Origin: Actinomadura pelletieri DSM 43383
Lineage (GTDB): Bacteria > Actinomycetota > Actinomycetes > Streptosporangiales > Streptosporangiaceae
DNA length: 64,000 nucleotides
Reading direction: 5' to 3'
Assembly: GCF_003634705.1 (NCBI RefSeq)
Contig: NZ_RBWU01000004.1
Location: forward strand, 124,001 to 188,000
The position numbers were made by a program, and so were the translations under genes. This document shows positions 45,172-53,519 of the stretch, in pieces (position 1 is the stretch's first letter; every line of letters begins with the position of its first letter). Below the pieces are notes generated by a model. It searched no databases, was not told where the DNA came from, and was given only the letters and a program-made list of their open reading frames with translations.

Positions 45172-46664
45172 CGGCCGTCGGCACCGGTCGGCTGACCATC
45201 GACCGGCCCCTGCCCGCGATCGTCGGCGGACAAGCGCGGCCGGTGCCGACGGTCCTCCCGGCGGTGGAACCCGCCACCGGGAGGACCTGGGCGCAGGTCG
45301 CCGACTGCGACGGCGCGGTCGTGGCCGAGGCGGTCACCGCCGCGGCCACCGCGTTCGAGACCTGGCGGTCGACGTCCCTGGCGGAGCGGCAGGCCGCGCT
45401 GTGGGCGGTCGCCGACCGGCTGACCGCGACGGCGGCGGACTGGCCGGCGCTGCTGGCCACCGAGAACGGGCGGGCGATCCGCGAGGCGGCGCTGATCGAC
45501 GTGCCGACCGCGGCGGAGATCTTCCGGTATTTCGCGGGGATGGCGCGGGCCGTCCACGGCGAGACGATCCAGGGAGCGCCGGAGTCGTCGCACGTGTACA
45601 CCACACGGGAGCCGCTCGGCGTCATCGCGGCGATCGTGCCGTGGAACTCGCCGCTCATCTCCGTCGCCCACAAGCTGGCGCCGGCGCTCGCGGCGGGCAA
45701 CACGGTCGTGGTGAAGCCCTCGGAGCTGGCGTCGGTGAGCACCGTCCGGTTCGTGGAGGCCATCGCGGACCTGCTGCCGCCGGGCGTCGTCAACGTGGTC
45801 ACCGGCTACGGCGCGACCGCAGGCGACGCGCTGGTCACCGACCCCCGTATCGCCAAGATCAGCTTCACCGGCGGAACGGAGAGCGCGCGGACGATCCTCG
45901 GCAGGGCGGGCGCCCGGCTGACCCCCGCGCTGATGGAGCTGGGCGGGAAGGGCTCGCTCGTCGTCGGGCCGGACGCCGACCTCGACACGTTGACCGAGGA
46001 CGTGCTGACCGGCGTGTTCGCGGCCAACGGCGAGGTGTGCTTCGCCGCGTCCCGCCTGCTCGCGCACGCCGACGTGCACGACGAGCTCCTGGAGCGGATC
46101 ACCGCGCGGGCCGACCGGATCCGGGTCGGCGACCCGCTCGACCCGGCGACGCAGCTCGGCCCGCTCATCAGCGTCGCGCACCGGGACCGGGTCGCCGAGG
46201 CCGTCGACCGGGCCGTCGCGGAGGGCGCGACGGTGTGCGCGGGACACCGCGTCCCGGAGCTGGACGGCGAACTCGGCGGCGGCGCGTTCTACCGGCCGAC
46301 GGTCCTCGCCGACCCCGACGGCAGGACGAGCGCGTCCTGCGACGAGTTCTTCGGGCCCGTCCTCACCGTCGAACGCTGGACGGACGAGGACGACGCCGTC
46401 GCACGCGCCAACGCGGTGGCGTACGGCCTCGCCGGTGGCGTGTGGACGACCGACCTCGCGCGGGCGCACCGCATCGCCCGCCGCCTCCAGACCGGGATGG
46501 TCTGGGTCAACACCTGGTTCGCGACCCCCCTCGGTCAGCCGCAGGGCGGGATCAAGGCCAGCGGCTTCGGCCGCGAGGGCGCCGCGGAGACGGTCCGCGA
46601 GTACCAGGCGTCGAAGGTCGTCAACGTCAGTCTCGACACCGCGCGTCCCCCGATGTGGGACTGA
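45168..46664 (+). CDS. NAD(P)-dependent aldehyde dehydrogenase
   Basis: 498 aa. Cofactor and catalytic motifs: PWNSPLISVAHKLAPALAAG, FTGGTESARTILG, ELGGKGSLVVG (Glu general base) and NGEVCFAASR (Cys nucleophile), with EEFFGPVLTV-like DEFFGPVLTVERW near the C-terminus. Substrate unknown. It is coupled to the NTF2-like gene and followed by an acyl-CoA-dehydrogenase-fold protein. Confidence 0.93.
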   Translation: MTAVGTGRLTIDRPLPAIVGGQARPVPTVLPAVEPATGRTWAQVADCDGAVVAEAVTAAATAFETWRSTSLAERQAALWAVADRLTATAADWPALLATENGRAIREAALIDVPTAAEIFRYFAGMARAVHGETIQGAPESSHVYTTREPLGVIAAIVPWNSPLISVAHKLAPALAAGNTVVVKPSELASVSTVRFVEAIADLLPPGVVNVVTGYGATAGDALVTDPRIAKISFTGGTESARTILGRAGARLTPALMELGGKGSLVVGPDADLDTLTEDVLTGVFAANGEVCFAASRLLAHADVHDELLERITARADRIRVGDPLDPATQLGPLISVAHRDRVAEAVDRAVAEGATVCAGHRVPELDGELGGGAFYRPTVLADPDGRTSASCDEFFGPVLTVERWTDEDDAVARANAVAYGLAGGVWTTDLARAHRIARRLQTGMVWVNTWFATPLGQPQGGIKASGFGREGAAETVREYQASKVVNVSLDTARPPMWD

Positions 46665-46689
46665 CGCGCAGCACGAACGTGGAGGAACC

Positions 46690-47928
46690 ATGGACTTCCA
46701 GCTGGACGAGCAGAGCCGGCGGATGGCGGATATCGGCAAACGGCTCGCGGGCGTGCTGGCGCCGGGCGCGGCCGACGCCGACGAACGGCGGCTGATCCCC
46801 GCGGAGAGCTTCGCCGAGCTGCGCTCGGCGGGCCTGTACGGGGCGGGTCTTCCCACCGACCTCGGTGGGCTCGGCGTGGGGTCGACCGCCTGGCTGGCGA
46901 CCGTCGAGCAGCTCGCGCAGGGCGACGCGTCGACCGCCCTCGGATTCAACATGCACTACGTGGCGACCCGGCTGGTGGGTGAGCTGCCGTCCTTCGACGC
47001 CGCGGCGCGCAAGCACGTCGCGTCGCTGGTGATCGACGACGGCGCGCTGATCTCGGCGCCGCTGTCGGAGCCGTCGTCGTCGAGCCTGCTGCCGGGCTCG
47101 TTCCTGCCGACGGTGACGGCCACCCGCACCCCGGACGGCGGCCTGCGCGTGAGCGGGACGAAGATGTACGCCTCGATCTGGGAGGCGAGCGACTACGCGT
47201 TCATGCTCGCCCGCCCCGACTGGAGCGACGATCCGACGCTCGTCGTCGCGTTCCTGCTCCCGGTCGCGCAACCGGAGCACATCGTGGTCGAGGACGTCTG
47301 GGACACGCTCGGGATGCGGGCGACGCGCAGCAACAAGGTGACCATCACCGACGCGCACGTCCCGGCCGAGCTCGTCCTCGGGCCGATCGACGACTTCGTC
47401 ACCAACTGGATCGTCGCGCGGGCGGCCGTCACGTGGGGCGGCTACACGGCCTGTTACCTCGGCCTGGCCGAGGCGATGGTGAGCTGGTTGACGGAGGCCC
47501 TCGGCACGCGCACGGCGAAGGGCTACGCGCAGCCGATGGGCTACCACCCGACGATCAGCTCGGCGGTCGGGCGCCTGTCCACGCATGTCGAGGCCGCGCG
47601 GCTGATGATGTACCGGGCCGCGTGGAAGGCGGACACGGAGGGGCCGGGGCTCGGCACCTGCCACGCCTACCTGCAGGCGAAGCTGATGCTCGCGGACGCG
47701 ATCGGACGCGTCATCGAACTCGGCACCACCGCGGGCGGACTCACCGCGCTGATGCGGCCCCGGGGCTACGAGCGGATGCTGCGCGACGTGACCACCGCCG
47801 CGATCATGCCGCCGAACGCCTACGCCTGCGCCGAGATGGCCGGCCTCATCACCATGGGACTGGACCCGGCACAGGCCCCCTCCCTGGCCCCTCTCGCCGC
47901 CCCCGCACCGGCCCCGGACCGGGCCTGA
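46690..47928 (+). CDS. Acyl-CoA-dehydrogenase-fold flavoprotein, possibly a two-component monooxygenase
   Basis: 412 aa with the ACAD fold: PTDLGGLGVGSTAWLATVEQLAQG at about residues 56-80, TKMYASIWEASDYAFMLARP and DTLGMRATRSN. The C-terminal region where dehydrogenases carry the EGT motif and often the catalytic Glu reads LRDVTTAAIMPPNAYAC, so a normal dehydrogenase is doubtful. A flavin reductase follows 17 nt downstream, as in group D flavin monooxygenases (HsaA/DszC/HpaB type). I favour an FADH2- or FMNH2-using oxygenase, but an acyl-CoA dehydrogenase remains possible. Confidence 0.8.
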   Translation: MDFQLDEQSRRMADIGKRLAGVLAPGAADADERRLIPAESFAELRSAGLYGAGLPTDLGGLGVGSTAWLATVEQLAQGDASTALGFNMHYVATRLVGELPSFDAAARKHVASLVIDDGALISAPLSEPSSSSLLPGSFLPTVTATRTPDGGLRVSGTKMYASIWEASDYAFMLARPDWSDDPTLVVAFLLPVAQPEHIVVEDVWDTLGMRATRSNKVTITDAHVPAELVLGPIDDFVTNWIVARAAVTWGGYTACYLGLAEAMVSWLTEALGTRTAKGYAQPMGYHPTISSAVGRLSTHVEAARLMMYRAAWKADTEGPGLGTCHAYLQAKLMLADAIGRVIELGTTAGGLTALMRPRGYERMLRDVTTAAIMPPNAYACAEMAGLITMGLDPAQAPSLAPLAAPAPAPDRA

Positions 47929-47945
47929 CGGCGGGGGTGACCGAG

Positions 47946-48434
47946 ATGCAGCAGGTCACGGAGGACGTCGCCGCGCTCCGCCGGACCTTCGGGTGCTTTC
48001 CGTCGGGTGTGACGGCGGTGTGCGCCCTCGTCGACGGGGAACCGGCGGGCATGGCGGCGAGCTCGTTCACGTCGGTGTCCCTGGACCCGCCGCTGGTGTC
48101 GCTCTGCGTGCAGAACACCTCGGAGACGTGGCCGAGGCTGCGGCGTGCGCCGCGCCTCGGGCTGAGCGTGCTGGCCGAGAACCACAACGAGGTCTGCATG
48201 CGCCTGTCCCGCAAGGAGGGCGACCGGTTCGACGGGGTCGACTGGGAGCCCAGGCCGGACGGCGGCGTTTTCGTCCTCGACGCCGCCGCCTGGCTGGACT
48301 GCCGCCGCCACGACGAGATCCCGGCGGGCGATCACCTGATCGTCCTGCTGGAGGTCCTCGGCCTGCTCGCCAGGCCGGAGACCCCTCCGCTGGTGTTCCA
48401 CACCAGCCGGTTCCGCCGGCTGGCGCCCGTCTGA
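47946..48434 (+). CDS. Flavin reductase (HpaC/HsaB family)
   Basis: 162 aa. Typical flavin reductase-like sequence: FGCFPSGVTAVCALVDGEPA, MAASSFTSVSLDPPLVSLCV and VFHTSRFRRL. These proteins reduce free flavin for partner oxygenases. Placement just after an ACAD-fold gene suggests a two-component system. ATG 47946 has a GGCGGGGG ribosome-binding site; GTG 47937 is an alternative. Confidence 0.9.
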   Translation: MQQVTEDVAALRRTFGCFPSGVTAVCALVDGEPAGMAASSFTSVSLDPPLVSLCVQNTSETWPRLRRAPRLGLSVLAENHNEVCMRLSRKEGDRFDGVDWEPRPDGGVFVLDAAAWLDCRRHDEIPAGDHLIVLLEVLGLLARPETPPLVFHTSRFRRLAPV

Positions 48435-48443
48435 GAAACGCAC

Positions 48444-48485
48444 GACGAAACGGGCACCGGAGATGACTCCGGTGCCCGTTTCGTC
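48444..48485. terminator. Strong bidirectional rho-independent terminator
   Basis: Perfect 19-bp inverted repeat (arms 48444-48462 and 48467-48485) with a 4-nt ATGA loop. The outer end is GACGAAA/TTTCGTC, so each transcript ends in a short A/U-rich run. It lies between the convergent flavin reductase and IclR genes. Confidence 0.92.
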
Positions 48486-48513
48486 ATGTCCGATCGTCTT
48501 GTCCGGGCTGAGG

Positions 48514-49290
48514 TCATACGTCCCGGACGCTGAGCAGCCTGGTCACCCCGCGTCCCGCCGTGTTCAGCAGGTTCGCGAAGCGCTCGGCCCTGCCGGGGGC
48601 CACCGGGCCGGTGACCGACAGGGCCGCGACCGTCGCGCCGGTGGCGCCGGCGAGCGGGATGGCGACGCTCATGTACCCGATGCGGGCCTGCTCGTACTCG
48701 ACCGCGTACCCGAGTTCGCGGGCGCGCCTCAGCTCCTGCTCCAGCAGGCCGGGCGCGACCGTCGTGCGCGGGGTCGTGCGGGTGAGGGGCGCGGCCACGA
48801 CGTCGTCGAGGAGGCTGCGCGGCCCGAAGGCCAGCAGGGCCTTGCCGGTGGCGGTGCAGTGCAGCGGCATGCGCCCGGCGACCCGGGACGGGCGGCCGAC
48901 CTGCCGGTGCCCGGAGACCTTCTCCAGGTACAGGACCTCCAGGCCGTCGACGACGGCCAGATGGACGGTCTCGCCGGTGGCCCGCAGCAGGTCCTCCATG
49001 AACGGCCGGGCGACGTCCCGCAGGATCCGTTGCCGCGGGACGCGCTGGCCGATCTCGAACAGCCGCATGCCCAGCCGGTACTTGCCGTGCCGTCGCTCCA
49101 GGAGACCCCAGCGCACCAGCTCCTGGCTGAGCCGGTGCACGGACGCCTTCGCCAGGCCCGTCCGGCGCGTCAGCTCCGACAGGCCGAGGTCCTCGTCGTC
49201 GAGCCCGAAGGCCTCGAGGATGAGCTGAACCTTGCCCAGCACGCTTCCGCTCTCGGCGGCGGCGGTGGTGGGCTCCAACACGGCGTCCAT
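48514..49290 (-). CDS. IclR-family transcriptional regulator
   Basis: 258 aa. N-terminal winged HTH (LGLSELTRRTGLAKASVHRL, YRLGMRLFEIG) and C-terminal effector domain (LHCTATGKALLAF, GYAVEYEQARIGYMSVAIP). IclR proteins often govern aromatic catabolic operons. ATG 49290 is followed by low-complexity sequence; ATG 49317 is possible but would sit inside the palindrome at 49301. The minus-strand catabolic operon ends 100 nt upstream, so it may be co-transcribed with it or have its own promoter. Confidence 0.9.
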   Translation of the reverse strand: MDAVLEPTTAAAESGSVLGKVQLILEAFGLDDEDLGLSELTRRTGLAKASVHRLSQELVRWGLLERRHGKYRLGMRLFEIGQRVPRQRILRDVARPFMEDLLRATGETVHLAVVDGLEVLYLEKVSGHRQVGRPSRVAGRMPLHCTATGKALLAFGPRSLLDDVVAAPLTRTTPRTTVAPGLLEQELRRARELGYAVEYEQARIGYMSVAIPLAGATGATVAALSVTGPVAPGRAERFANLLNTAGRGVTRLLSVRDV

Positions 49291-49300
49291 TGAACGATGG

Positions 49301-49313
49301 TTCACCTGGTGAA
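49301..49313 (-). promoter_or_regulatory. Palindrome upstream of the IclR gene (autoregulatory operator candidate)
   Basis: TTCACC-T-GGTGAA, a perfect 6-1-6 palindrome 11 nt upstream of the chosen IclR start codon. Its location suits autorepression. Confidence 0.45.
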
Positions 49314-49390
49314 ACACCCTGTCAACGGGCGGAGTCCGGTCAGCGGACCGATAGTGGCCGCCCGGTCACAGGTGGGCTGCGGGGTGGTGG

Positions 49391-50242
49391 TCAGCCCGCG
49401 ACATCGGCGAGGAACGCGAGGCTGAGCGGGTTGTAGCGGGCGGCCTGCTCGTGCTGCGGCCAGTGGCCGGTGTCGTCGAACAGCTCGAGCCGCGAACCGG
49501 GAATCGCCTTGTGCATGGCCTGCGCCTCCGGGACGTCGCCGAAGGGGTTCTTCCGGCCCCAGACGATCAGCGTCGGCGCCGTGATCCGCGCGAGCTGCTC
49601 GGGGGTGAGCAGGTTGCGCCGCCGGACCTCCATCGTCTGCAGGCACAGCAGGTTGTCGATGTTCTCGACGAAGTCGGGCCGGTGGTAGATCCGGTGCCGG
49701 ATGTCGACGAGTTCCTCGGTGGCGTCCTCGGCGGACGCCATGAGCAGCCGCAGGCGGGCGCGTGTCAGCTCGATGTCGTCGACCGCCACGGCCTGCCGGG
49801 TGCTGCCGTCGATCCGCTTCATCACCTCGGGGTTCGCGACGGTGCCGCCCGCGCAGAGCAGTTGGAGGCTGGCGACGCGGTCCGGGTGCTCGACGGCCGT
49901 GCGGGCGCCGACCCAGCCGCCGAGCGACTCCCCGACGATGTGCGCGCGGTCGGCGCCGACGGCGTCGAGGTAGCCGAGGAGATGCTCGACGTACCGGGGG
50001 ATCTCGTACGGGTGGTCGGGCTTGCCGGTGTAACCGTGCCCGAGCATGTCGATGGCGTGGACGCGGTACCGCTCGGCGTGCGCGGCGATGTTGCGGGTGA
50101 ACGCTTCCAGGTGGCCGCTGGTGCCGTGCAGGAACACCACCGGTTCCCCGGAACCGGCCTGCAACGACCGGGTGCGGACACCCGCCGCGTCGACGTAGGA
50201 GACGGTGAACGGAATCGGCGACAGTTCGGTCCAGATGGACAT
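49391..50242 (-). CDS. Alpha/beta hydrolase (meta-cleavage product hydrolase-like)
   Basis: 283 aa. VVFLHGTSGHLEAF (oxyanion HG), nucleophile Ser in VGESLGGWVGA, and a C-terminal His in FDDTGHWPQHEQ; Asp in VWGRKNPFGD region. Similar enzymes hydrolyse the C-C bond of extradiol cleavage products. Last gene of the operon with the LigB-type dioxygenase. ATG 50242 is favoured over an upstream start at 50326. Confidence 0.87.
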   Translation of the reverse strand: MSIWTELSPIPFTVSYVDAAGVRTRSLQAGSGEPVVFLHGTSGHLEAFTRNIAAHAERYRVHAIDMLGHGYTGKPDHPYEIPRYVEHLLGYLDAVGADRAHIVGESLGGWVGARTAVEHPDRVASLQLLCAGGTVANPEVMKRIDGSTRQAVAVDDIELTRARLRLLMASAEDATEELVDIRHRIYHRPDFVENIDNLLCLQTMEVRRRNLLTPEQLARITAPTLIVWGRKNPFGDVPEAQAMHKAIPGSRLELFDDTGHWPQHEQAARYNPLSLAFLADVAG

Positions 50243-50271
50243 GGCACGACCAATCTTCGGCGGGACGGTTG

Positions 50272-50388
50272 TCAGGGTTGGTTGATGCGGTGCACCTGGG
50301 TGCCGCCGCGGCGGACGGCCCACCACGCGAGGCCCACGACGAGGCCCGCGCTCAAGACCGCGACGAGCGTGAAGAGGACGGGTTTCAT
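50272..50388 (-). CDS. 38-residue single-helix membrane peptide
   Basis: MKPVLFTLVAVLSAG starts a hydrophobic helix of about 20 residues (to AWWAV), followed by a basic tail (RRGGTQVHR). AGGAG at 6-nt spacing precedes the ATG, and the gene starts 2 nt after the upstream hydrolase stop, so it is translated within the operon. Too short for family assignment; possibly a membrane anchor or small transporter/oxygenase accessory. Confidence 0.65.
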   Translation of the reverse strand: MKPVLFTLVAVLSAGLVVGLAWWAVRRGGTQVHRINQP

Positions 50389-50390
50389 GG

Positions 50391-51260
50391 TCACTCCTGT
50401 TCGGCTTCCTGGCGGGCGACGTCCGCGAGGAAGGCGGCGACGACGGCGTGGTAGCGCTCGGGTCGTTCTTCCTGCGGGTGGTGGGAGAGGTGGTCCATCA
50501 CGTGCAGGTTCCCCCAGGGCACCATCCGGGCGAGCATCATCGGGTAGTCGGGGGTGAGGAAGGCGTCCTCCCGGCCCCACAGGAACAGCGTCGGCGCCAG
50601 GATCCGGCCGAGTTCGGCGGTGAGGTCCTGCCAGTCGCCGCGCGGGGAGTCCGACATCGCCGCGAGCGCCCGTTCCCCCGCGTCGAGGCTCTGCTCGTAT
50701 CGCAGGTCGAGGGTCTCCTCGGGCAGCCGCGACCCGTCGTACCACTCCAGACGGGTGATCAGGTCCCGCATCTTCTCCCGGGTGGGGCCCTCGCCGCCGT
50801 AGTAGACGTCCCGGGCGTTACGGCCGCGCCGACCGCCCTCGGGGAGCGGCGCCAGCGGGCCGTAGAACACCGGCATGCTGCCGGTGATCACGAGCGATCT
50901 GACGCGCTCGGGATGTCCGGCGGCGAGGTTCAGCGCGATCGTCCCGCCCCACGAGTTGCACACGAAGTCGGCGCGCTCGACGCCGAGCGCGTCGAGCAGC
51001 GCGACGGTCTTCGCCGCGTGGAAGTCCCACATCGGGCCGGTGATCCGGCATTTCTCCGACCTGCCGTACTGCAGGATGTCGGGGATCAGGACCCGGCGGT
51101 CGGCGGCGAACAGCGGCGCGACCTGCCGGAAGTCGCTCCACCCGGTGCAGCCGGGACCGCCACCGTGCAGCAGGACGGTGGCGGGCCCCGAGCCCATGTC
51201 CAGGTAGTGGTACCGGACGCCGCCGGCCTCGACGTACGTTCCCTCGGGCGCTCGTGTCAT
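50391..51260 (-). CDS. Alpha/beta hydrolase (meta-cleavage product hydrolase-like)
   Basis: 289 aa. LLHGGGPGCTGWSDF (the HGGGPG motif of BphD/MhpC-type C-C hydrolases), nucleophile Ser in VCNSWGGTIAL, Asp in LWGREDAFL, and His in DHLSHHPQEERP. Overlaps the M20 gene start by 4 bp (ATGA). One of two hydrolases in this operon; the HGGGPG motif makes it the better candidate for ring-fission product hydrolysis. Confidence 0.9.
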   Translation of the reverse strand: MTRAPEGTYVEAGGVRYHYLDMGSGPATVLLHGGGPGCTGWSDFRQVAPLFAADRRVLIPDILQYGRSEKCRITGPMWDFHAAKTVALLDALGVERADFVCNSWGGTIALNLAAGHPERVRSLVITGSMPVFYGPLAPLPEGGRRGRNARDVYYGGEGPTREKMRDLITRLEWYDGSRLPEETLDLRYEQSLDAGERALAAMSDSPRGDWQDLTAELGRILAPTLFLWGREDAFLTPDYPMMLARMVPWGNLHVMDHLSHHPQEERPERYHAVVAAFLADVARQEAEQE

Positions 51261-52579
51261 CGTTCCTCCCCCTCCTCCGGGCCCGGCCCGTGCGTTCTCC
51301 TCGCGCCGAGCGCGTTGGCGACCGCGACCCGGGCGAGCACCTCGCACAGGCGGCGCATCGCCGTCACGGAGACCGTGTTCATTCCTTGGGCGAAGTCGGC
51401 CGTCCCGTCCGCGGGCACGACCTTCGGCATCCCGACGCGGGCCGTCGGCACACCGCGGCCGCGCAGGATGTTGGCGTCGGTGGCGCCGCTGTTGTCCGGG
51501 ATCGGCCGGTGCGGACGGCCCGAAGCGGCCTCCCACGCCCGGACGGTCTCCCTGATCACCCACGAGCCGGGGTCGGTGGTCGATCCCGGGATGTGGGCGA
51601 CCAGCTCACAGTCGAGGTCGGCGCCCGTCGCGGCGGCGACGTCGTCCAGGAACGCCGAAAGCTCCCGGCGGACGTCGAGCGGCCGTTGCCCGGGCGCGAG
51701 TCGGACGTCCAGCCGCAGCCGGCAGGCCGCCGGGGTGACGGCGGGCATCCGCTCCCAGCCACCGGCGACGGCGCCGATGACGCCCTGCGGCGCGGCGGTC
51801 GCCGTCCGGTGCCGGGCCGGGAACCCGGCGAGCCACCGCTCCAGCCGGACGGCCACCTCCGCCGCCGAGACGATCGGATTGGAGTACGGCAGCCGGTGCC
51901 GGCTGCCCGCGTAGGTGTGCACGCCGTGCACGACGATCTCGAACCAGCACAGCCCCACCTCGTCGTGGGCGACGAAGTCACCGGGCTTGGCGATGATCGC
52001 GTGGTCGGTGTACCAGCCGCGTTCGAGGAGGAAGGACGCGCCGACCCCGTGCCCGGTGTTCGCCCGGCCCGCGCCGATCGCGTTGGTCGGCATGCCGCCC
52101 GCGCCGAACGCCAGCACCAGGTCCCCGGCGGGCGCGATCCCGAGTTCGGCGACCGCCTCGGCGTACGCCTGCCCGGTCACCAGCACGCACGCCGCGTGCC
52201 CCTTCGGGTTGCCCGCGCCGAGACCGCGCACGAGGTCGCCGTCGGCCTGCCCGTCCGGCAGCATGTCCGGACGCAGCCGCGGGCCGATCCACGGGACGTC
52301 CTCCGCCGGGTCGCCCGTCGTCAGCGTGTCGATCGGGGCGTAGAGCATCAGGTCCGGGCCGGTGCGGGCACCGCGGACCCGGCCGACCGCGTTGGCCTGC
52401 TCGGCGTCGATGGACTGCACCCGCCCGTCGATCCCGGACGCGCGCAGCTCCTCGGCCAGCCAGGCGGCCAGCGGGCCCTCCCGGCCGGTGGGGCTCGGAA
52501 TCGAGGTGACACGGACCGCCGCGGCCCGCAGCCGCTCCGGGGTGACGCGCCGCAGCACGGCGTCGAGCAGATCAGTCAC
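51257..52579 (-). CDS. M20-family metallohydrolase (ArgE/DapE-like)
   Basis: 440 aa, GTG start at 52579 overlapping the dioxygenase end by 8 bp. Metal-site regions are TGDPAEDVPWIGP, GLGAGNPKGHAA and DNSGATDANILRGRGVP, and the dimerisation domain lies at about 190-310. Some expected ligands look altered (LYAPIDT where GHxDT is usual). M20 enzymes cleave amides of N-acyl amino acids; in an aromatic operon it could release an N-acyl or amide-linked aromatic. Confidence 0.8.
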   Translation of the reverse strand: MTDLLDAVLRRVTPERLRAAAVRVTSIPSPTGREGPLAAWLAEELRASGIDGRVQSIDAEQANAVGRVRGARTGPDLMLYAPIDTLTTGDPAEDVPWIGPRLRPDMLPDGQADGDLVRGLGAGNPKGHAACVLVTGQAYAEAVAELGIAPAGDLVLAFGAGGMPTNAIGAGRANTGHGVGASFLLERGWYTDHAIIAKPGDFVAHDEVGLCWFEIVVHGVHTYAGSRHRLPYSNPIVSAAEVAVRLERWLAGFPARHRTATAAPQGVIGAVAGGWERMPAVTPAACRLRLDVRLAPGQRPLDVRRELSAFLDDVAAATGADLDCELVAHIPGSTTDPGSWVIRETVRAWEAASGRPHRPIPDNSGATDANILRGRGVPTARVGMPKVVPADGTADFAQGMNTVSVTAMRRLCEVLARVAVANALGARRTHGPGPEEGEER

Positions 52580-53519
52580 GGCCGGCCTCCGGCGGGATCA
52601 CGGCCACGGCCATCCCGGTCAGCCACTCGGGCATCTCGGCGTAGGCGAGCGTCCGGCCCGGCGCGAAGCCCAGCGCGGCGGCCATCGTCACCCAGGCGCG
52701 CAGTTCCTGGCCGCCGTTGCCGGCGGCCTCCTCGATCCGCTGGGTGCTCCAGTCTGCGTATCGCGCGAGTTCTCCGTGTTCGAGGGCGTCGAGGAACTCC
52801 GCGTCGAAGTCGGGGCTGATCGCCGCCCGCGCCGCGGTGATGATCTCCCGGCGCCGCCCGTCGTACCGGTGCCAGTCGGCGCGGCCGTTCAGCCACGCCT
52901 CGACCAGGAACTCCTCGTCCTCGGTCGCCGGGTCCTGCCAGCGGGCGGGCCACGGCAGCCGGTGGGACAGGCCGCCGGAGGCGATGACCACGACGCGGGC
53001 CGCCCGGGGCATCGCCGCGACGGCGCGCGCGATGCCCGCGCCGAGTTCGGCGCACCGGCTCATCCGCGGCAGCGGCGCCGCGAACGCGTTGATGACCAGC
53101 GGGACGATCGGGACGTCCAGGTCGCGCAGCACGTACTGCACCGCGTGCGACTGGCCGTGGTCGATCTGCAGCCGGGCGGAGACGGCGACCTCCGTCCCGT
53201 GGTCCACCAGGTCCTCGGCGAGGGCCTGCGCGAACTCCGGGTCGGTGCGCTGTGGGCCCGCCGGCGTGCCGGACTCGCCGGACGCGATCACCTCGTCCAC
53301 GCCGAGGGTGAACGACGGGATCAGATCGAGCCAGAACCCGCGGAAATGGTTGGAGCCCACGATGATCGCGACATCGGGACGGGCGGCGGCGACGGCGTCC
53401 CGGGCCTCGGCGAGCGCGGCGCGGAACCGTTCCGCCCGGTCGACGTGCCGGACCTGGTCCCAGTGGGTGTTCATGAGCGTCGAATGCGAGGCGCCGACGC
53501 CGAGCACGATGCGGGCCAT
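52572..53519 (-). CDS. Class III extradiol ring-cleavage dioxygenase (LigB family)
   Basis: 315 aa. Non-haem Fe(II) LigB-type enzyme: GVGASHSTLMNT at the N-terminus, IIVGSNHFRGF, DHGQSHAVQYVLRD and VIASGGLSHRLPW supply the conserved His/Glu residues. It would open a catechol-type ring. Start overlaps the Rieske stop by one base (TAATG), and the next gene overlaps its end. Confidence 0.9.
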   Translation of the reverse strand: MARIVLGVGASHSTLMNTHWDQVRHVDRAERFRAALAEARDAVAAARPDVAIIVGSNHFRGFWLDLIPSFTLGVDEVIASGESGTPAGPQRTDPEFAQALAEDLVDHGTEVAVSARLQIDHGQSHAVQYVLRDLDVPIVPLVINAFAAPLPRMSRCAELGAGIARAVAAMPRAARVVVIASGGLSHRLPWPARWQDPATEDEEFLVEAWLNGRADWHRYDGRRREIITAARAAISPDFDAEFLDALEHGELARYADWSTQRIEEAAGNGGQELRAWVTMAAALGFAPGRTLAYAEMPEWLTGMAVAVIPPEAGRD

